NCBI GenBank assembly: GCA_020634615.1
Contig: JACKBI010000016.1
Location: 96,489 to 160,488 of the forward strand
Direction: 5' to 3'
DNA: 64,000 bases
Origin: Anaerolineales bacterium
GTDB taxonomy: Bacteria > Chloroflexota > Anaerolineae > JAAEKA01
Under the pieces are notes generated by a model. It did not search any database. It was not told the DNA's origin and saw only the letters and a program-made list of their open reading frames with translations. Position 1 is the first letter of the stretch. The number at the start of each line of letters is the position of its first letter. This document shows, piece by piece, positions 7,927-16,970 of this stretch. Made by a program: the position numbers and the translations under genes.

Positions 7927-10900
7927 ATGAGCACCAATCCGCGCGAGAACCCCTACGTCGGCGCACGGCCCTACCAGCAGGGCGAGACGCTCTACGGGCG
8001 CAGCCGCGAGCAGCGGCGCTTGCTCAACCAGCTCATCGCCGACCGCATCGTGCTGCTCAACTCGCCTTCCGGCGCGGGCAAGACCTCGCTGATCCAGGCC
8101 GCGTTGATCCCTGACCTCGAGGCCGAGCACTTCCTGGTACTGCCCGTGGCGCGCGTCAACGCCGAGCTGCCCAAGGAGCTGGCCGGCCGCGCGGACGTCA
8201 ACCGCTACCTGCTCAGCCTGCTGCTCAGCCTGGACGAAAAACCGACGCAAGGGGCAGAACCGACGCCGCTGGAGACGCTTGCCACGACCTCGCTGGACAC
8301 CTACCTCACGAAGATCGAGGAAGCCAATCCGCAGCAGAGCATCGTCCTGATCGTCGACCAGTTCGAGGAGATCGTGACGGTCGATCCGACCGATGACGCG
8401 GGCCGCCAGGTGTTCTTCGACCAGTTGAGCGTGGCGCTGCGCAACCGGCGGCGCTGGGCGCTGTTCGCGATGCGCGAGGAGTTCGTGACGCGGCTGGACC
8501 CGTTGGTGCGCGCCGTTCCGACCCGCCTGGCCATGCGCTTCCGGCTGGAGCTGCTCAGCCCGGACGGCGCGCTGGAGGCGATCAAAGGTCCGCCCGGCCA
8601 GCAGGATGTCACCTTCGACGACGAGGCCGCCCGACGCCTTGTTGACGACCTGCGCACGGTGCGCGTCCAGCAGGACGACGGCAGCTCCGTTGACACGCCC
8701 GGCAACTCGGTCGAGCCGGTGCAGTTGCAGGTCGTCTGCCAGCGGCTGTGGAGCGGGCTGCGCGCGGACGACATGACCATTGGCCTGGACGATGTCGAGG
8801 CGCTGGGCGATGTCAGCAAAGCGCTGGAGGGCTACTTCGATGAGCAGTTAGCCGCGGTCGCCGCCGGGCGGGTTGACCTGGAACGCACAATGCGCGACTG
8901 GTTCGAGACTCAGCTCATCACCGCGCAGGGTATCCGCACGCAGATCGCACAGGAGCCGGGCGCGACCCGCGGCCTGGACAACGCCGTGATCGAGCAACTG
9001 GTGCAACGCCGGCTGGTGCGCAGCGAGCGCCGCCGCGCCGTCAACTGGTACGAGCTGGCCCACGACCGGCTGATCCGCCCGGTACAGGCCAGCAACGCCG
9101 CCTGGCGACTGACGCATCTGGCCGGCTGGCAGCAGCAGGCGATCCTGTGGGACGCGCAGGGCCGGCCGGCCGACCTTCTGCTCAGCGGCAGCAAGCTGGC
9201 TGAGGCTGAAAAGCAAGCTGCCAGTCATTCCGGCCCATTGGCAGCGCTCGACCGCGCCTTCATCGACGCCAGCCGCGACCGACGCCGCCAGCGCCGCCAG
9301 CGCGCCTCGCTGGGCGTCATCGGCGTGCTGCTGGTAGCCGCGATTGTCGTTGTAGGCTGGTTAGTCAACCGGTCCATTGCGCAGGAGCAAACGGCCGCGC
9401 TCAGGACCGAAAGCGCGCGCCTGGCCGCGCTGGGCGAAAGCCTGCAGTTCAGCGAACCTGATCTGGCCGTGTTGCTGATGAACGAGAGCGCTCATACCGT
9501 GCCCAGCCGGGAGTCCTTTGCTGCGGCGCTGGCTGTTCTCAATGCCAACCCGCGGCTGGCCAGGATGATTCGGCTGACAGACTTTGCTCGCCCCGATATC
9601 GCGATCGATGCGCATCTCGCTGTCCCGGCCCCGGCCTCGGCGGGCAGCACTGCAGTGAGCGCGGTCGCTGCCAGCCCGCGCGACTCAACTATCGCAGCGG
9701 CGAACGACAGCTCAGTGTATTTGATCGACCGCACCAGCGGCCAGTTGACCACAGACGCTCCCCTGGTGCTGGAGAGTGGCAGCGTCGTCGATCTTGCCTA
9801 CAGCCCCGACGGCCGCTGGCTGGCAGCTTCCGGTTCGGACGGCGCGGTGACCCTCTGGGACCTGGACACCGCTCGGCATGAAAGACTGAGCTGGCAAGCT
9901 GTGTCAGGGACAATCAACGACATCGTGTTCAGTCCAGCCGGCGACCAGTTGATAGTCGTCGGAAAGAACAACGTCACAAGTTGGCCTGTGAGCGAAAGCG
10001 GCGACTCCCAGGGCACGACGGTGATGGCGGGCGTCAACACCACCAGCGCGGCGGTCTCGCCCGACGGAAAGACCGTCGCGGTCGGCCATGACGACGGCAC
10101 GGTGTCGCTGCTCAGTTCGACCAGCCGCACAGCGACAACGCTGAACGGGCCGGCAGGCCGCGTCAAGTCCGTGGCGTTCAGCCCCGACGGCGCCAGCGTC
10201 GCGGCGGCAATCCAGACCGACATCACCGACCTGGGACAGAGCACGGTGCTGGTGTGGCCGGCCGCGGGCGGCGAGCCGCTCAACCGCTTCGTCACCGAGA
10301 CTGGAGCGGTCAACAACATCGCCTTCGTGCAAAACGGCGAGGCGCTGGCGACAGCCGGTCGGGACAACCGCTTGTTGATCTGGGACCTGAGTTCCGGCCT
10401 GCCGCAGGATCCGCCGCTGGCCGGCCACCGCTCACAGGTGCTCGACCTGGCGTATGACCCCAACACGCAGACGCTGGTGTCAGGCGACGGCGCGGGACGG
10501 GTATTCATCTGGCGCTTCGACACGCCGAACCGGCTGGCGACGCCGCTGGTGGGCCACACCGATCAAGTCTACACGGCCGCGTTCAGCCCGGACGGGACGA
10601 TGCTGGCCAGCGGCGGCAAGGATGGCGCGCTGCTCCTGTGGAATTTGAGCGACCGGACCTCACAGGTTCTCGGCAGTCACAACCCGTCGGTGCGAGTGGT
10701 GGCGTTCAGCCCTGACGGCGCACTGCTGGCCTCCGGTGGCACGGACGATATCAAGCTGTGGCAGCTCCAGCCCGAACCGCAGTTGCTGACGACGTTGACC
10801 GGTCCTGGTGCAGAGTCGCTGGCCGACCTGACGTTTTCCTACGACAGCCAACTCCTCGCCAGCGCGGACAGAACGGATGGCGCGATCTATCTTTGGAATG

Positions 10901-11553
10901 TGAAAGATGCGTCGCCTCAGTCCCGGCGATTGGCGACCGACACACCGGGTCCCATGGCTCTTGCGTTCACCCATGATAACGCGACGCTCTACGCCGGCGA
11001 CAGCCAGGGGTCAGTGACAGGTTATGACGCCAGCAATGGTGTTGAAAAACAGCGGGTTCAGAGCGAACCGGGCGTGCCGGTGCTCGACATTGCCATCAGG
11101 CCGGATGACCAGCTTCTTGCCGCGGCCAGCGCCAACAGTGCCATCTACATGTGGAGTCTCGACTCTGGTGCAGCCTACGGCATCGGACTGCTGGCCGGCC
11201 ACAGTCTGCCGGTCACCGGTTTGGCGTTCGACGCCGACGGTAGCCTGTTGGCATCGGTCAGCCACGACGGCAAATTGATTCTGTGGAACATGTGGACTGA
11301 GCAGCCGTTGGCGGAGTTTCGCGGCCACGAGGGACCCATCAACGGCGTTGCGTTCAGCTCCGACGGTGAGCGGGTTGCCACAGCCGGCGACGACCACCGT
11401 GTGCTGCTGTGGCCGGCTACCCTGGAACAGTGGGACGAGGCCGCCTGCCAGCTCGCTGCGCGTTACTTCACGGCGGACGAGATCGACCGCTATTTCGTCT
11501 GGGGAACCACGCCGCTGGCGTGCGCCAGTATGGCGCCGACTCCCACGCCGTGA
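7927..11553 (+). CDS. nSTAND1 ATPase-transmembrane-WD40 propeller protein
   Basis: 1208 residues. The N-terminus NPYVGARPYQQGETLYGR is the typical entry to the nSTAND1 NTPase. The P-loop is SPSGAGKTSL (about 50-59) and Walker B IVLIVDQFEE (about 139-148). A basic stretch RRQRRQRAS precedes one hydrophobic span (about 462-482), then a short coiled region (EQTAALRTESARLAALGESL) and about 14 WD40-type blades to the end (repeats such as VKSVAFSPDGASVAAA and VYTAAFSPDGTMLASGG). This places the ATPase in the cytosol and the propeller possibly across the membrane, or marks a membrane-anchored sensor. It lies between the two CHAT genes and is a plausible switch for them. The effector is not in this chain. 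Confidence 0.88.
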   Translation: MSTNPRENPYVGARPYQQGETLYGRSREQRRLLNQLIADRIVLLNSPSGAGKTSLIQAALIPDLEAEHFLVLPVARVNAELPKELAGRADVNRYLLSLLLSLDEKPTQGAEPTPLETLATTSLDTYLTKIEEANPQQSIVLIVDQFEEIVTVDPTDDAGRQVFFDQLSVALRNRRRWALFAMREEFVTRLDPLVRAVPTRLAMRFRLELLSPDGALEAIKGPPGQQDVTFDDEAARRLVDDLRTVRVQQDDGSSVDTPGNSVEPVQLQVVCQRLWSGLRADDMTIGLDDVEALGDVSKALEGYFDEQLAAVAAGRVDLERTMRDWFETQLITAQGIRTQIAQEPGATRGLDNAVIEQLVQRRLVRSERRRAVNWYELAHDRLIRPVQASNAAWRLTHLAGWQQQAILWDAQGRPADLLLSGSKLAEAEKQAASHSGPLAALDRAFIDASRDRRRQRRQRASLGVIGVLLVAAIVVVGWLVNRSIAQEQTAALRTESARLAALGESLQFSEPDLAVLLMNESAHTVPSRESFAAALAVLNANPRLARMIRLTDFARPDIAIDAHLAVPAPASAGSTAVSAVAASPRDSTIAAANDSSVYLIDRTSGQLTTDAPLVLESGSVVDLAYSPDGRWLAASGSDGAVTLWDLDTARHERLSWQAVSGTINDIVFSPAGDQLIVVGKNNVTSWPVSESGDSQGTTVMAGVNTTSAAVSPDGKTVAVGHDDGTVSLLSSTSRTATTLNGPAGRVKSVAFSPDGASVAAAIQTDITDLGQSTVLVWPAAGGEPLNRFVTETGAVNNIAFVQNGEALATAGRDNRLLIWDLSSGLPQDPPLAGHRSQVLDLAYDPNTQTLVSGDGAGRVFIWRFDTPNRLATPLVGHTDQVYTAAFSPDGTMLASGGKDGALLLWNLSDRTSQVLGSHNPSVRVVAFSPDGALLASGGTDDIKLWQLQPEPQLLTTLTGPGAESLADLTFSYDSQLLASADRTDGAIYLWNVKDASPQSRRLATDTPGPMALAFTHDNATLYAGDSQGSVTGYDASNGVEKQRVQSEPGVPVLDIAIRPDDQLLAAASANSAIYMWSLDSGAAYGIGLLAGHSLPVTGLAFDADGSLLASVSHDGKLILWNMWTEQPLAEFRGHEGPINGVAFSSDGERVATAGDDHRVLLWPATLEQWDEAACQLAARYFTADEIDRYFVWGTTPLACASMAPTPTP

Positions 11554-11623
11554 GGCCACGCTGAAATTGACTTCCTCCCTGCGTTTAACGTAATGAGGCA
11601 CGACCGTACAAGGAGGAGAAACC

Positions 11624-13273
11624 ATGAAACAACGACATCCAACCTCAACGCTGCGTCTGGCAGCCGGCGCCGCCATTCTGACGTTGGCGCTGCTGGGTTT
11701 GCTGGGCATGGCGAGCGCACGTCCCAGCGAGGCCAACGGCCCGGACGCGCAGATCACGATGTTGGCCAATCCGAACCTCGGGGTGATACTCAACCTCGTG
11801 GCCACGCCGACCCCCGCGCCCTTCGACCTGACGGGCGTCCTGATCGATCCCAACCTGAACGTGCGTCCCTTCATCACCGTGCCGCCGCTGCTGGCAGTTC
11901 CGACGGTGAGCGTGACGCCTGAACCGTGCGGTCAGGCCATCACGCTGGGCAAGGCGGTGAACGGCACGTTGAGCGGCGGCGGGCAGCGCTGCGAGCACAC
12001 CTTCGCGGGCCGGGCTGGCCAGACGGTCAATATCGCCATGCGCCGCACCGGCGGCAGCATCGACCCGCTGATCGAACTGCGCGGGCCGGACGGCTACCGC
12101 ATCGCGTCCGACGACGACAGCGACGGCCGGCTCAACAGCGCGCTGCGCGGCTACACGCTGGAGCAGTCGGGCACGTATATCGTGGTCGCCCGCTCCTTCG
12201 ACCCGGCGGCCAGCGGCGCGTACCAACTGAGCGTCGGCGCGGGCCGTCCCAGCCAGCCGGCCGGTGCAGCCCTGCCCGGCGCAGACGAGGTTGTCTGCAC
12301 CGGCGCGCTGGACTACGGAAAGAAGGTCGAAGGCCAGGTTCCCTTCCCCGGCGCTGAATGCTGGTACACCTTCGACGGCGCGCGCGGCGACACGGTCGCG
12401 CTGTATCTGAAGGCCCTGGATGATGGTCCGCTGCCGGAGATGCAGTTGCTGGACACGCGCGGCCGGATCGTTGCGGGCAGCGAGACACAGCCGGACGACA
12501 GCACGTTGGTCACATCCGGTCTGCTGCTGCCGGCCAACGGCAGCTACACGATCGTGCTGGCCGACACCAGCGACACGGGCACGACACCCTTCGAGCTCAG
12601 CATCGTGCGCCAGGATCCGTGCAAGGATGTGGCGTCGTACGGCCCGTTGCGCTTCGAGATCTCGGACGACAACCCGGTCTGCGCCGTCGCGCTGCTGGAC
12701 CCGATTGCCTACTACTCCACCACCACGGTCAGGCCGGTCAGCGGCGACATACAGCCACTGGTGCAGTTCTACGGGCCCAATGGCGAGCTGCTGGAGGAGT
12801 ATGTCTCCGACGGCACATCGCACCGGACGCCGCTCAACACCTGGACTGTGGTAATCCAGGGGCTGGACGGCACGACAGGCGTGATAGATCTCCAGATCAG
12901 CAGCGGCGCGCAATATCTGCTGACCACCGAATTCTGCGGCGGCAGCATCTCGTCCGGTCGGTTTATCCGCGACACTCTGGGACTGTTCGGGCCGACCTGC
13001 TCCTACACCTTCGACGGCAATGCCGGCGACATCGTAACCATTCGCATGACACGCCAGGGCGGCGCCAGCAACGAACTGGACACCTACCTGACGCTGCTGG
13101 ACCCCGACGACAACCCGGAGACATCCGACGACGACGGCGGCCTGCCGCCGACCAACAGCCTGATCAAGAACTACGAACTGCAAACGACCGGTCGCTACAC
13201 CATCGCCGCCGGCTCTTACAACGATGCTACCACGGGACCGTTCTACCTGACGTTCTGGCAACGCAGCCCGTAG
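11624..13273 (+). CDS. Secreted protein with four PPC-like beta domains
   Basis: 549 residues; start ATG 11624 after a strong AAGGAGGAG. It has a basic N-terminus and hydrophobic core (AAILTLALLGLLGMASA) as signal peptide. Repeated beta-sandwich modules resemble bacterial pre-peptidase C-terminal (PPC) domains: CGQAITLGKAVNG...CEHTFAG, then CTGALDYGKKVEG...CWYTFDG, then CKDVASYGPLRFEI, and CGGSISSGRFIRD...CSYTFDG. Each has paired cysteines and a GTYTIVLA-like strand near its end. No catalytic domain is visible. It is the only clearly exported product in the 5.6-21.2 kb run and may be a surface or adhesion component. Confidence 0.75.
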   Translation: MKQRHPTSTLRLAAGAAILTLALLGLLGMASARPSEANGPDAQITMLANPNLGVILNLVATPTPAPFDLTGVLIDPNLNVRPFITVPPLLAVPTVSVTPEPCGQAITLGKAVNGTLSGGGQRCEHTFAGRAGQTVNIAMRRTGGSIDPLIELRGPDGYRIASDDDSDGRLNSALRGYTLEQSGTYIVVARSFDPAASGAYQLSVGAGRPSQPAGAALPGADEVVCTGALDYGKKVEGQVPFPGAECWYTFDGARGDTVALYLKALDDGPLPEMQLLDTRGRIVAGSETQPDDSTLVTSGLLLPANGSYTIVLADTSDTGTTPFELSIVRQDPCKDVASYGPLRFEISDDNPVCAVALLDPIAYYSTTTVRPVSGDIQPLVQFYGPNGELLEEYVSDGTSHRTPLNTWTVVIQGLDGTTGVIDLQISSGAQYLLTTEFCGGSISSGRFIRDTLGLFGPTCSYTFDGNAGDIVTIRMTRQGGASNELDTYLTLLDPDDNPETSDDDGGLPPTNSLIKNYELQTTGRYTIAAGSYNDATTGPFYLTFWQRSP

Positions 13274-13286
13274 AAGCCCTCGTTCC

Positions 13287-13372
13287 GACTTCGGAAATCG
13301 CCGGGTCAACAAGAGGACTTGCCCAAAGCGTTGCAGGCGGGTCACGACCAGCAGTCGGCGATTTCCGAAGTC
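13287..13372. repeat. Solo REP hairpin with compensatory arm changes
   Basis: GACTTCGGAAATCGCC (from 13287) pairs with GGCGATTTCCGAAGTC (ending 13372). Relative to the RAYT-flanking copies, G to A in one arm is matched by C to T in the other, so the stem stays perfect. It lies between the PPC-protein stop and the next CHAT gene. Confidence 0.85.
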
Positions 13373-13403
13373 GTTGCACCAACGTCCACATCATCGCACC
13401 ACT

Positions 13404-16400
13404 ATGACCAACTCAACCCACGCTGATCTTGAGATCCGTATCGGTGAGCGCAGGGAAGCCGGCTATCCGGTCGAGCTCTCGCTCAACAATCAACGCATGT
13501 TCCGCGGCGGGTACATTTCGCCGGAGGTGGCCAACTGGACGCCGCCGCGGCTGGATGCGGAAGCCGGCCGCGAATTGTTCAGCATGCTGGTGCAGGACGA
13601 CCTGGTGCGCGGCGCATGGAACATGGTGCGCGGCGCAAGCCCCCAGCGACGAATCCGGCTCAGCATCGACAGCACCGCACCCGAGCTGTACAAGATTCCG
13701 TGGGAGTTGATGCAAGAGGTCGGTGACGGCGGCATCGGCGTCAGCCTGGCTGCCAGCGACGCGACACCCTTCTCGCGCTTCATCGCATTGCCGCAGGCCT
13801 ACGGCGAACCGCTGCGGGCCTATCCCCTCAGAATCGTGGTTGCCGTGGCCAGCCCGTCGAACCTCAAGGACTATCCCGGCGGATTGGTGGAGATCGATGC
13901 AGACCGGGAGTGGGACTCCATCCAGTCAGAGCTAGAGGGCTTGCCGGTAGAGTTGATCCGCATTCCGCAGCCGTGCACACTGGAGGCCATCGACGACGCC
14001 CTGAGCAACGGGGCACATGCCCTGCATCTGATCGCACACGGAACGCTGAGCCGCCAGGGGCGGGCCGTCATTCTGCTGGCCAACCGCAACAACCAGGTGC
14101 GCCACGTCTACGCCGACGAGGACGCCACCCTGCTGGCGCTGCACGCACGCGACACGGACAGCCGGCCCGATGCGTTGCGGCTGATCTTCCTGGCCAGTTG
14201 CCAGAGCGCTACCGCCGACCCGACCGACGCCTTCCGCTCCTTTGCGCCACGGCTGGTGCAGGCAGGCGTCCCGGCCGTGGTGGCCATGCAGGACCTTGTG
14301 CCTGTGGATACCGCGCGCGCCTTCACGAAGGCATTCTATCGCCAGCTCATGCGCCACGGGGAGGTCGATCTGGCTACCAATCAGGCGCGGGCGTCGCTGC
14401 TGGCAGGCCAGTGGCCGGCGGCGCATGTGCCGGTGCTGTTCATGCGCCTGACCGACGGTCAACTGCTTGCCTCCAATCCGGCCCGCACGGCGCTGGAAAA
14501 CACGCTGGCCGATGCGCGATTCGCCTTCTTCGACCCTATCGACGGCGACTACGTGCCCTTGCCGGTGGAGGCCGTCCATGTCACCGGTCATCAGGACGTC
14601 GCCCAGTTTCAAGGGTCCGATGGCGAGTCGACGGCGTCCATCGACATCTGGGACGCCGTCGAAGAAGTGCTCACTGACCATGTGCCGCACGACGGGCACA
14701 CGGTTGAACGACGCGTGCTCGCCCTGCTGGGCGGCTATGGCAGCAACCGCGGCACGCAGTTGAAGCGGATCGTATGGAACACGGCACGGTTGTCGCTGGA
14801 GGGCAGCAACGGGGCGTTCGTGCTGCCCGTCTTTGTCGACCTGGAGTCAAAGTCCAATACCGCGCTGGCTGACCCGGAGTCCATCGAGAAGCTGGTAATC
14901 GAAAGTTTGAACGAGGTCTGGCCAGGCACGCGAGTCAATATCCAGCAACTTCTGGCAGGTCAGGAGCCTGTGCTGCGCTTTGTGTTCAACACCGACGACA
15001 GCCTGCCGGAACGCGAGCAGGCTGCATGGATCGATCGCGTACGCCTGTTCATCAACCGGCACCCGCAGCATCAGTACGTGGTTGGCGCGAATCTGGAGGC
15101 ATTCGATGATCGCTGGTTTGCCGGGCTTGACCAGCACCTGTTGATCTTGCAACCGATGGTGCGCCGGCGTATCCGCCATTTCCTGCAACACTTGCCCGCG
15201 GATGACCCTGGCGGCCTGCCGCTGCTCGAACGTCTCGACCGTTACGGCATCTACGACCTGGCCGCTGTACCCTGGTTCATGGTGAAACTGCTGGAGCACG
15301 CACGCGCCGGCACCTATCCAGAGTCGCGCACGCAGATGCTTGGCAAGATCGTGGACGACGCGGTGAGCGGTGTCGTGGACCGCCTGGCGGCCGGCAGTCT
15401 CTCGCCTACGCTCAACCGCCAGGGGCTGCACCGGCACGTCGATCAGATACTGAATGCGCTGGCCTGGCGTCTGCAAACGGCGCGAATGCGCGAGCTTTCG
15501 CTGGCCGATGCCTTCGAAATCATGAAGCAGGTGCGCGGCGACCGCGAGTACAGCCTTGAGCGGATGGTCGAGGCGCTGATCGACAAACGGCTGCTCACAA
15601 CTTACGGCGTCGACTCGCTGCGCTTCGCATACAGCCTCATTCAGGCCTATTGCTGTGCCCGCGAGATCATCGCCCGGCCCGATCGCGAGGCATCGCTGGA
15701 CGACATCACCTCGACGCTGGGCCGCCTGTCCCGATTGCACTGGTGGGAGGAAACGCTGGTGTTCAGCGCCGGCATTTTGGCGGGCGACATCAACGCGGTC
15801 GCTCCGTTTCTGGAGATCATGGTCTACGGTATGAACCTGCTGGAGAGCGAGCGGACCTTCCTGGCCGCGCGCTGTCTGTCGGAGGCCGCCAGCCAGCCGC
15901 CGCCACCTGAGATCGCCAGCCTCAACGACACCGTGACCTCAGCCCTGATCTGGCGCCTGCAAAGCGGCAACGAACCCAACTCGACGCAACGCAGCCGAGC
16001 CGCCGAGCTGCTGGGTCAAATTGCCAGCCCCAGCGCAGTGGAGCAACTGGCCAGCACTGCCTATTTCCAGACACGGCTGGACCGCCGCGGCGGATCGGCC
16101 TATGACTACAGCAATGTACGTATGGCAGCCATCATCGGTCTGCTGCGTATGAGCGAGACCGACCAGGAGGAACTGCTGGCCGGCATCGATCTGGTGCTGT
16201 CCGAACTGCTCTATCTCTGGCAGTCGCGCGACGTGCCCTTGCTGATCGAGTGGCTCGACCAGAATGTCAACACGAGCGCACAAGGTCTGGCGGCCATGGC
16301 GCTGGGCGATCTGCACATGCAGTTGAAGCTCTCACCGGAAGATCAGCCGGCAGCCAAACAGGCCATCGATGCGCTGGCCTGCAAGTTTCTGACCGGCGAA

Positions 16401-16970
16401 ATGGATGAGGCAACTCATTGGGCGGTTGCTTATGCGCTGGCGACCGTCGATCTGCCGACCGTACGCCAGGCCGTGCTGATCCCCTTCGTGACCAACCTGG
16501 ACGGCTTGCTGCGGCCGGCCGAAGAGGGGCTGCAACAACTAAAATGTCTGGCCTACCTGATCGGGCTGGTACGCTGGCAGGATCAGCAGGCGCGGACCTT
16601 CCTGCTGGAACGTTGCATACGCGATACCACCGACGCAAACCTGATCGCTGTCGCCATCGACTCGCTGGCCAGGCTGGCTGACACGCGCGACCGACCGCTG
16701 ATGGAAGCGATCGCGCTGGGCCGGCCACCGGCCGAAGCCGCGCCCAGTTTTGCAGGTCTCAGCGCATACAACCAGAACTATCTGCGACGCAAGGCTATCG
16801 AGGCGCTGACCAGCCTGGGCAACGAAGCGAGTCTGGCCAACCTGCGCCAGCATCGCGGCGATCGGGCCGGCTGGAACCAGGAACTGGAGCAGGCGCTCTA
16901 CCGCACCAGTGAGGAAATCTTCTGGCGGCAGTACCGCGACGATGGGTTAGCACTGCGAGGCAAGCCGTGA
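13404..16970 (+). CDS. CHAT protease with degenerate NACHT-like region and HEAT repeats
   Basis: 1188 residues from ATG 13404 (an in-frame TTG at 13374 falls at the edge of the REP element and is less likely). The start MTNSTHADLEIRIGERREAGYPVEL matches that of the CHAT-SIR2 protein. The CHAT dyad is His212 (LIAHGTL) and Cys266 (LASCQSA). From about 430 the sequence has NACHT-like texture (FVLPVFVDLES, AVPWFMVKLLE, LRFAYSLIQAYCCAREI), but the P-loop position reads GGYGSNRGTQL without the GKT core, so ATP binding is doubtful. The last 350 residues are helical HEAT-like repeats (RAAELLGQIASPSAVEQLA). I infer a sensor-protease in which HEAT repeats recognise a partner. It overlaps the next gene by 4 nt. 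Confidence 0.85.
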   Translation: MTNSTHADLEIRIGERREAGYPVELSLNNQRMFRGGYISPEVANWTPPRLDAEAGRELFSMLVQDDLVRGAWNMVRGASPQRRIRLSIDSTAPELYKIPWELMQEVGDGGIGVSLAASDATPFSRFIALPQAYGEPLRAYPLRIVVAVASPSNLKDYPGGLVEIDADREWDSIQSELEGLPVELIRIPQPCTLEAIDDALSNGAHALHLIAHGTLSRQGRAVILLANRNNQVRHVYADEDATLLALHARDTDSRPDALRLIFLASCQSATADPTDAFRSFAPRLVQAGVPAVVAMQDLVPVDTARAFTKAFYRQLMRHGEVDLATNQARASLLAGQWPAAHVPVLFMRLTDGQLLASNPARTALENTLADARFAFFDPIDGDYVPLPVEAVHVTGHQDVAQFQGSDGESTASIDIWDAVEEVLTDHVPHDGHTVERRVLALLGGYGSNRGTQLKRIVWNTARLSLEGSNGAFVLPVFVDLESKSNTALADPESIEKLVIESLNEVWPGTRVNIQQLLAGQEPVLRFVFNTDDSLPEREQAAWIDRVRLFINRHPQHQYVVGANLEAFDDRWFAGLDQHLLILQPMVRRRIRHFLQHLPADDPGGLPLLERLDRYGIYDLAAVPWFMVKLLEHARAGTYPESRTQMLGKIVDDAVSGVVDRLAAGSLSPTLNRQGLHRHVDQILNALAWRLQTARMRELSLADAFEIMKQVRGDREYSLERMVEALIDKRLLTTYGVDSLRFAYSLIQAYCCAREIIARPDREASLDDITSTLGRLSRLHWWEETLVFSAGILAGDINAVAPFLEIMVYGMNLLESERTFLAARCLSEAASQPPPPEIASLNDTVTSALIWRLQSGNEPNSTQRSRAAELLGQIASPSAVEQLASTAYFQTRLDRRGGSAYDYSNVRMAAIIGLLRMSETDQEELLAGIDLVLSELLYLWQSRDVPLLIEWLDQNVNTSAQGLAAMALGDLHMQLKLSPEDQPAAKQAIDALACKFLTGEMDEATHWAVAYALATVDLPTVRQAVLIPFVTNLDGLLRPAEEGLQQLKCLAYLIGLVRWQDQQARTFLLERCIRDTTDANLIAVAIDSLARLADTRDRPLMEAIALGRPPAEAAPSFAGLSAYNQNYLRRKAIEALTSLGNEASLANLRQHRGDRAGWNQELEQALYRTSEEIFWRQYRDDGLALRGKP

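Noticed and set aside
11645..13345. 566-codon minus-strand ORF opposite the PPC-domain gene
   Set aside because: The plus strand has a signal peptide, ribosome site and repeated PPC-like motifs. The minus frame shows no domain and is a shadow.
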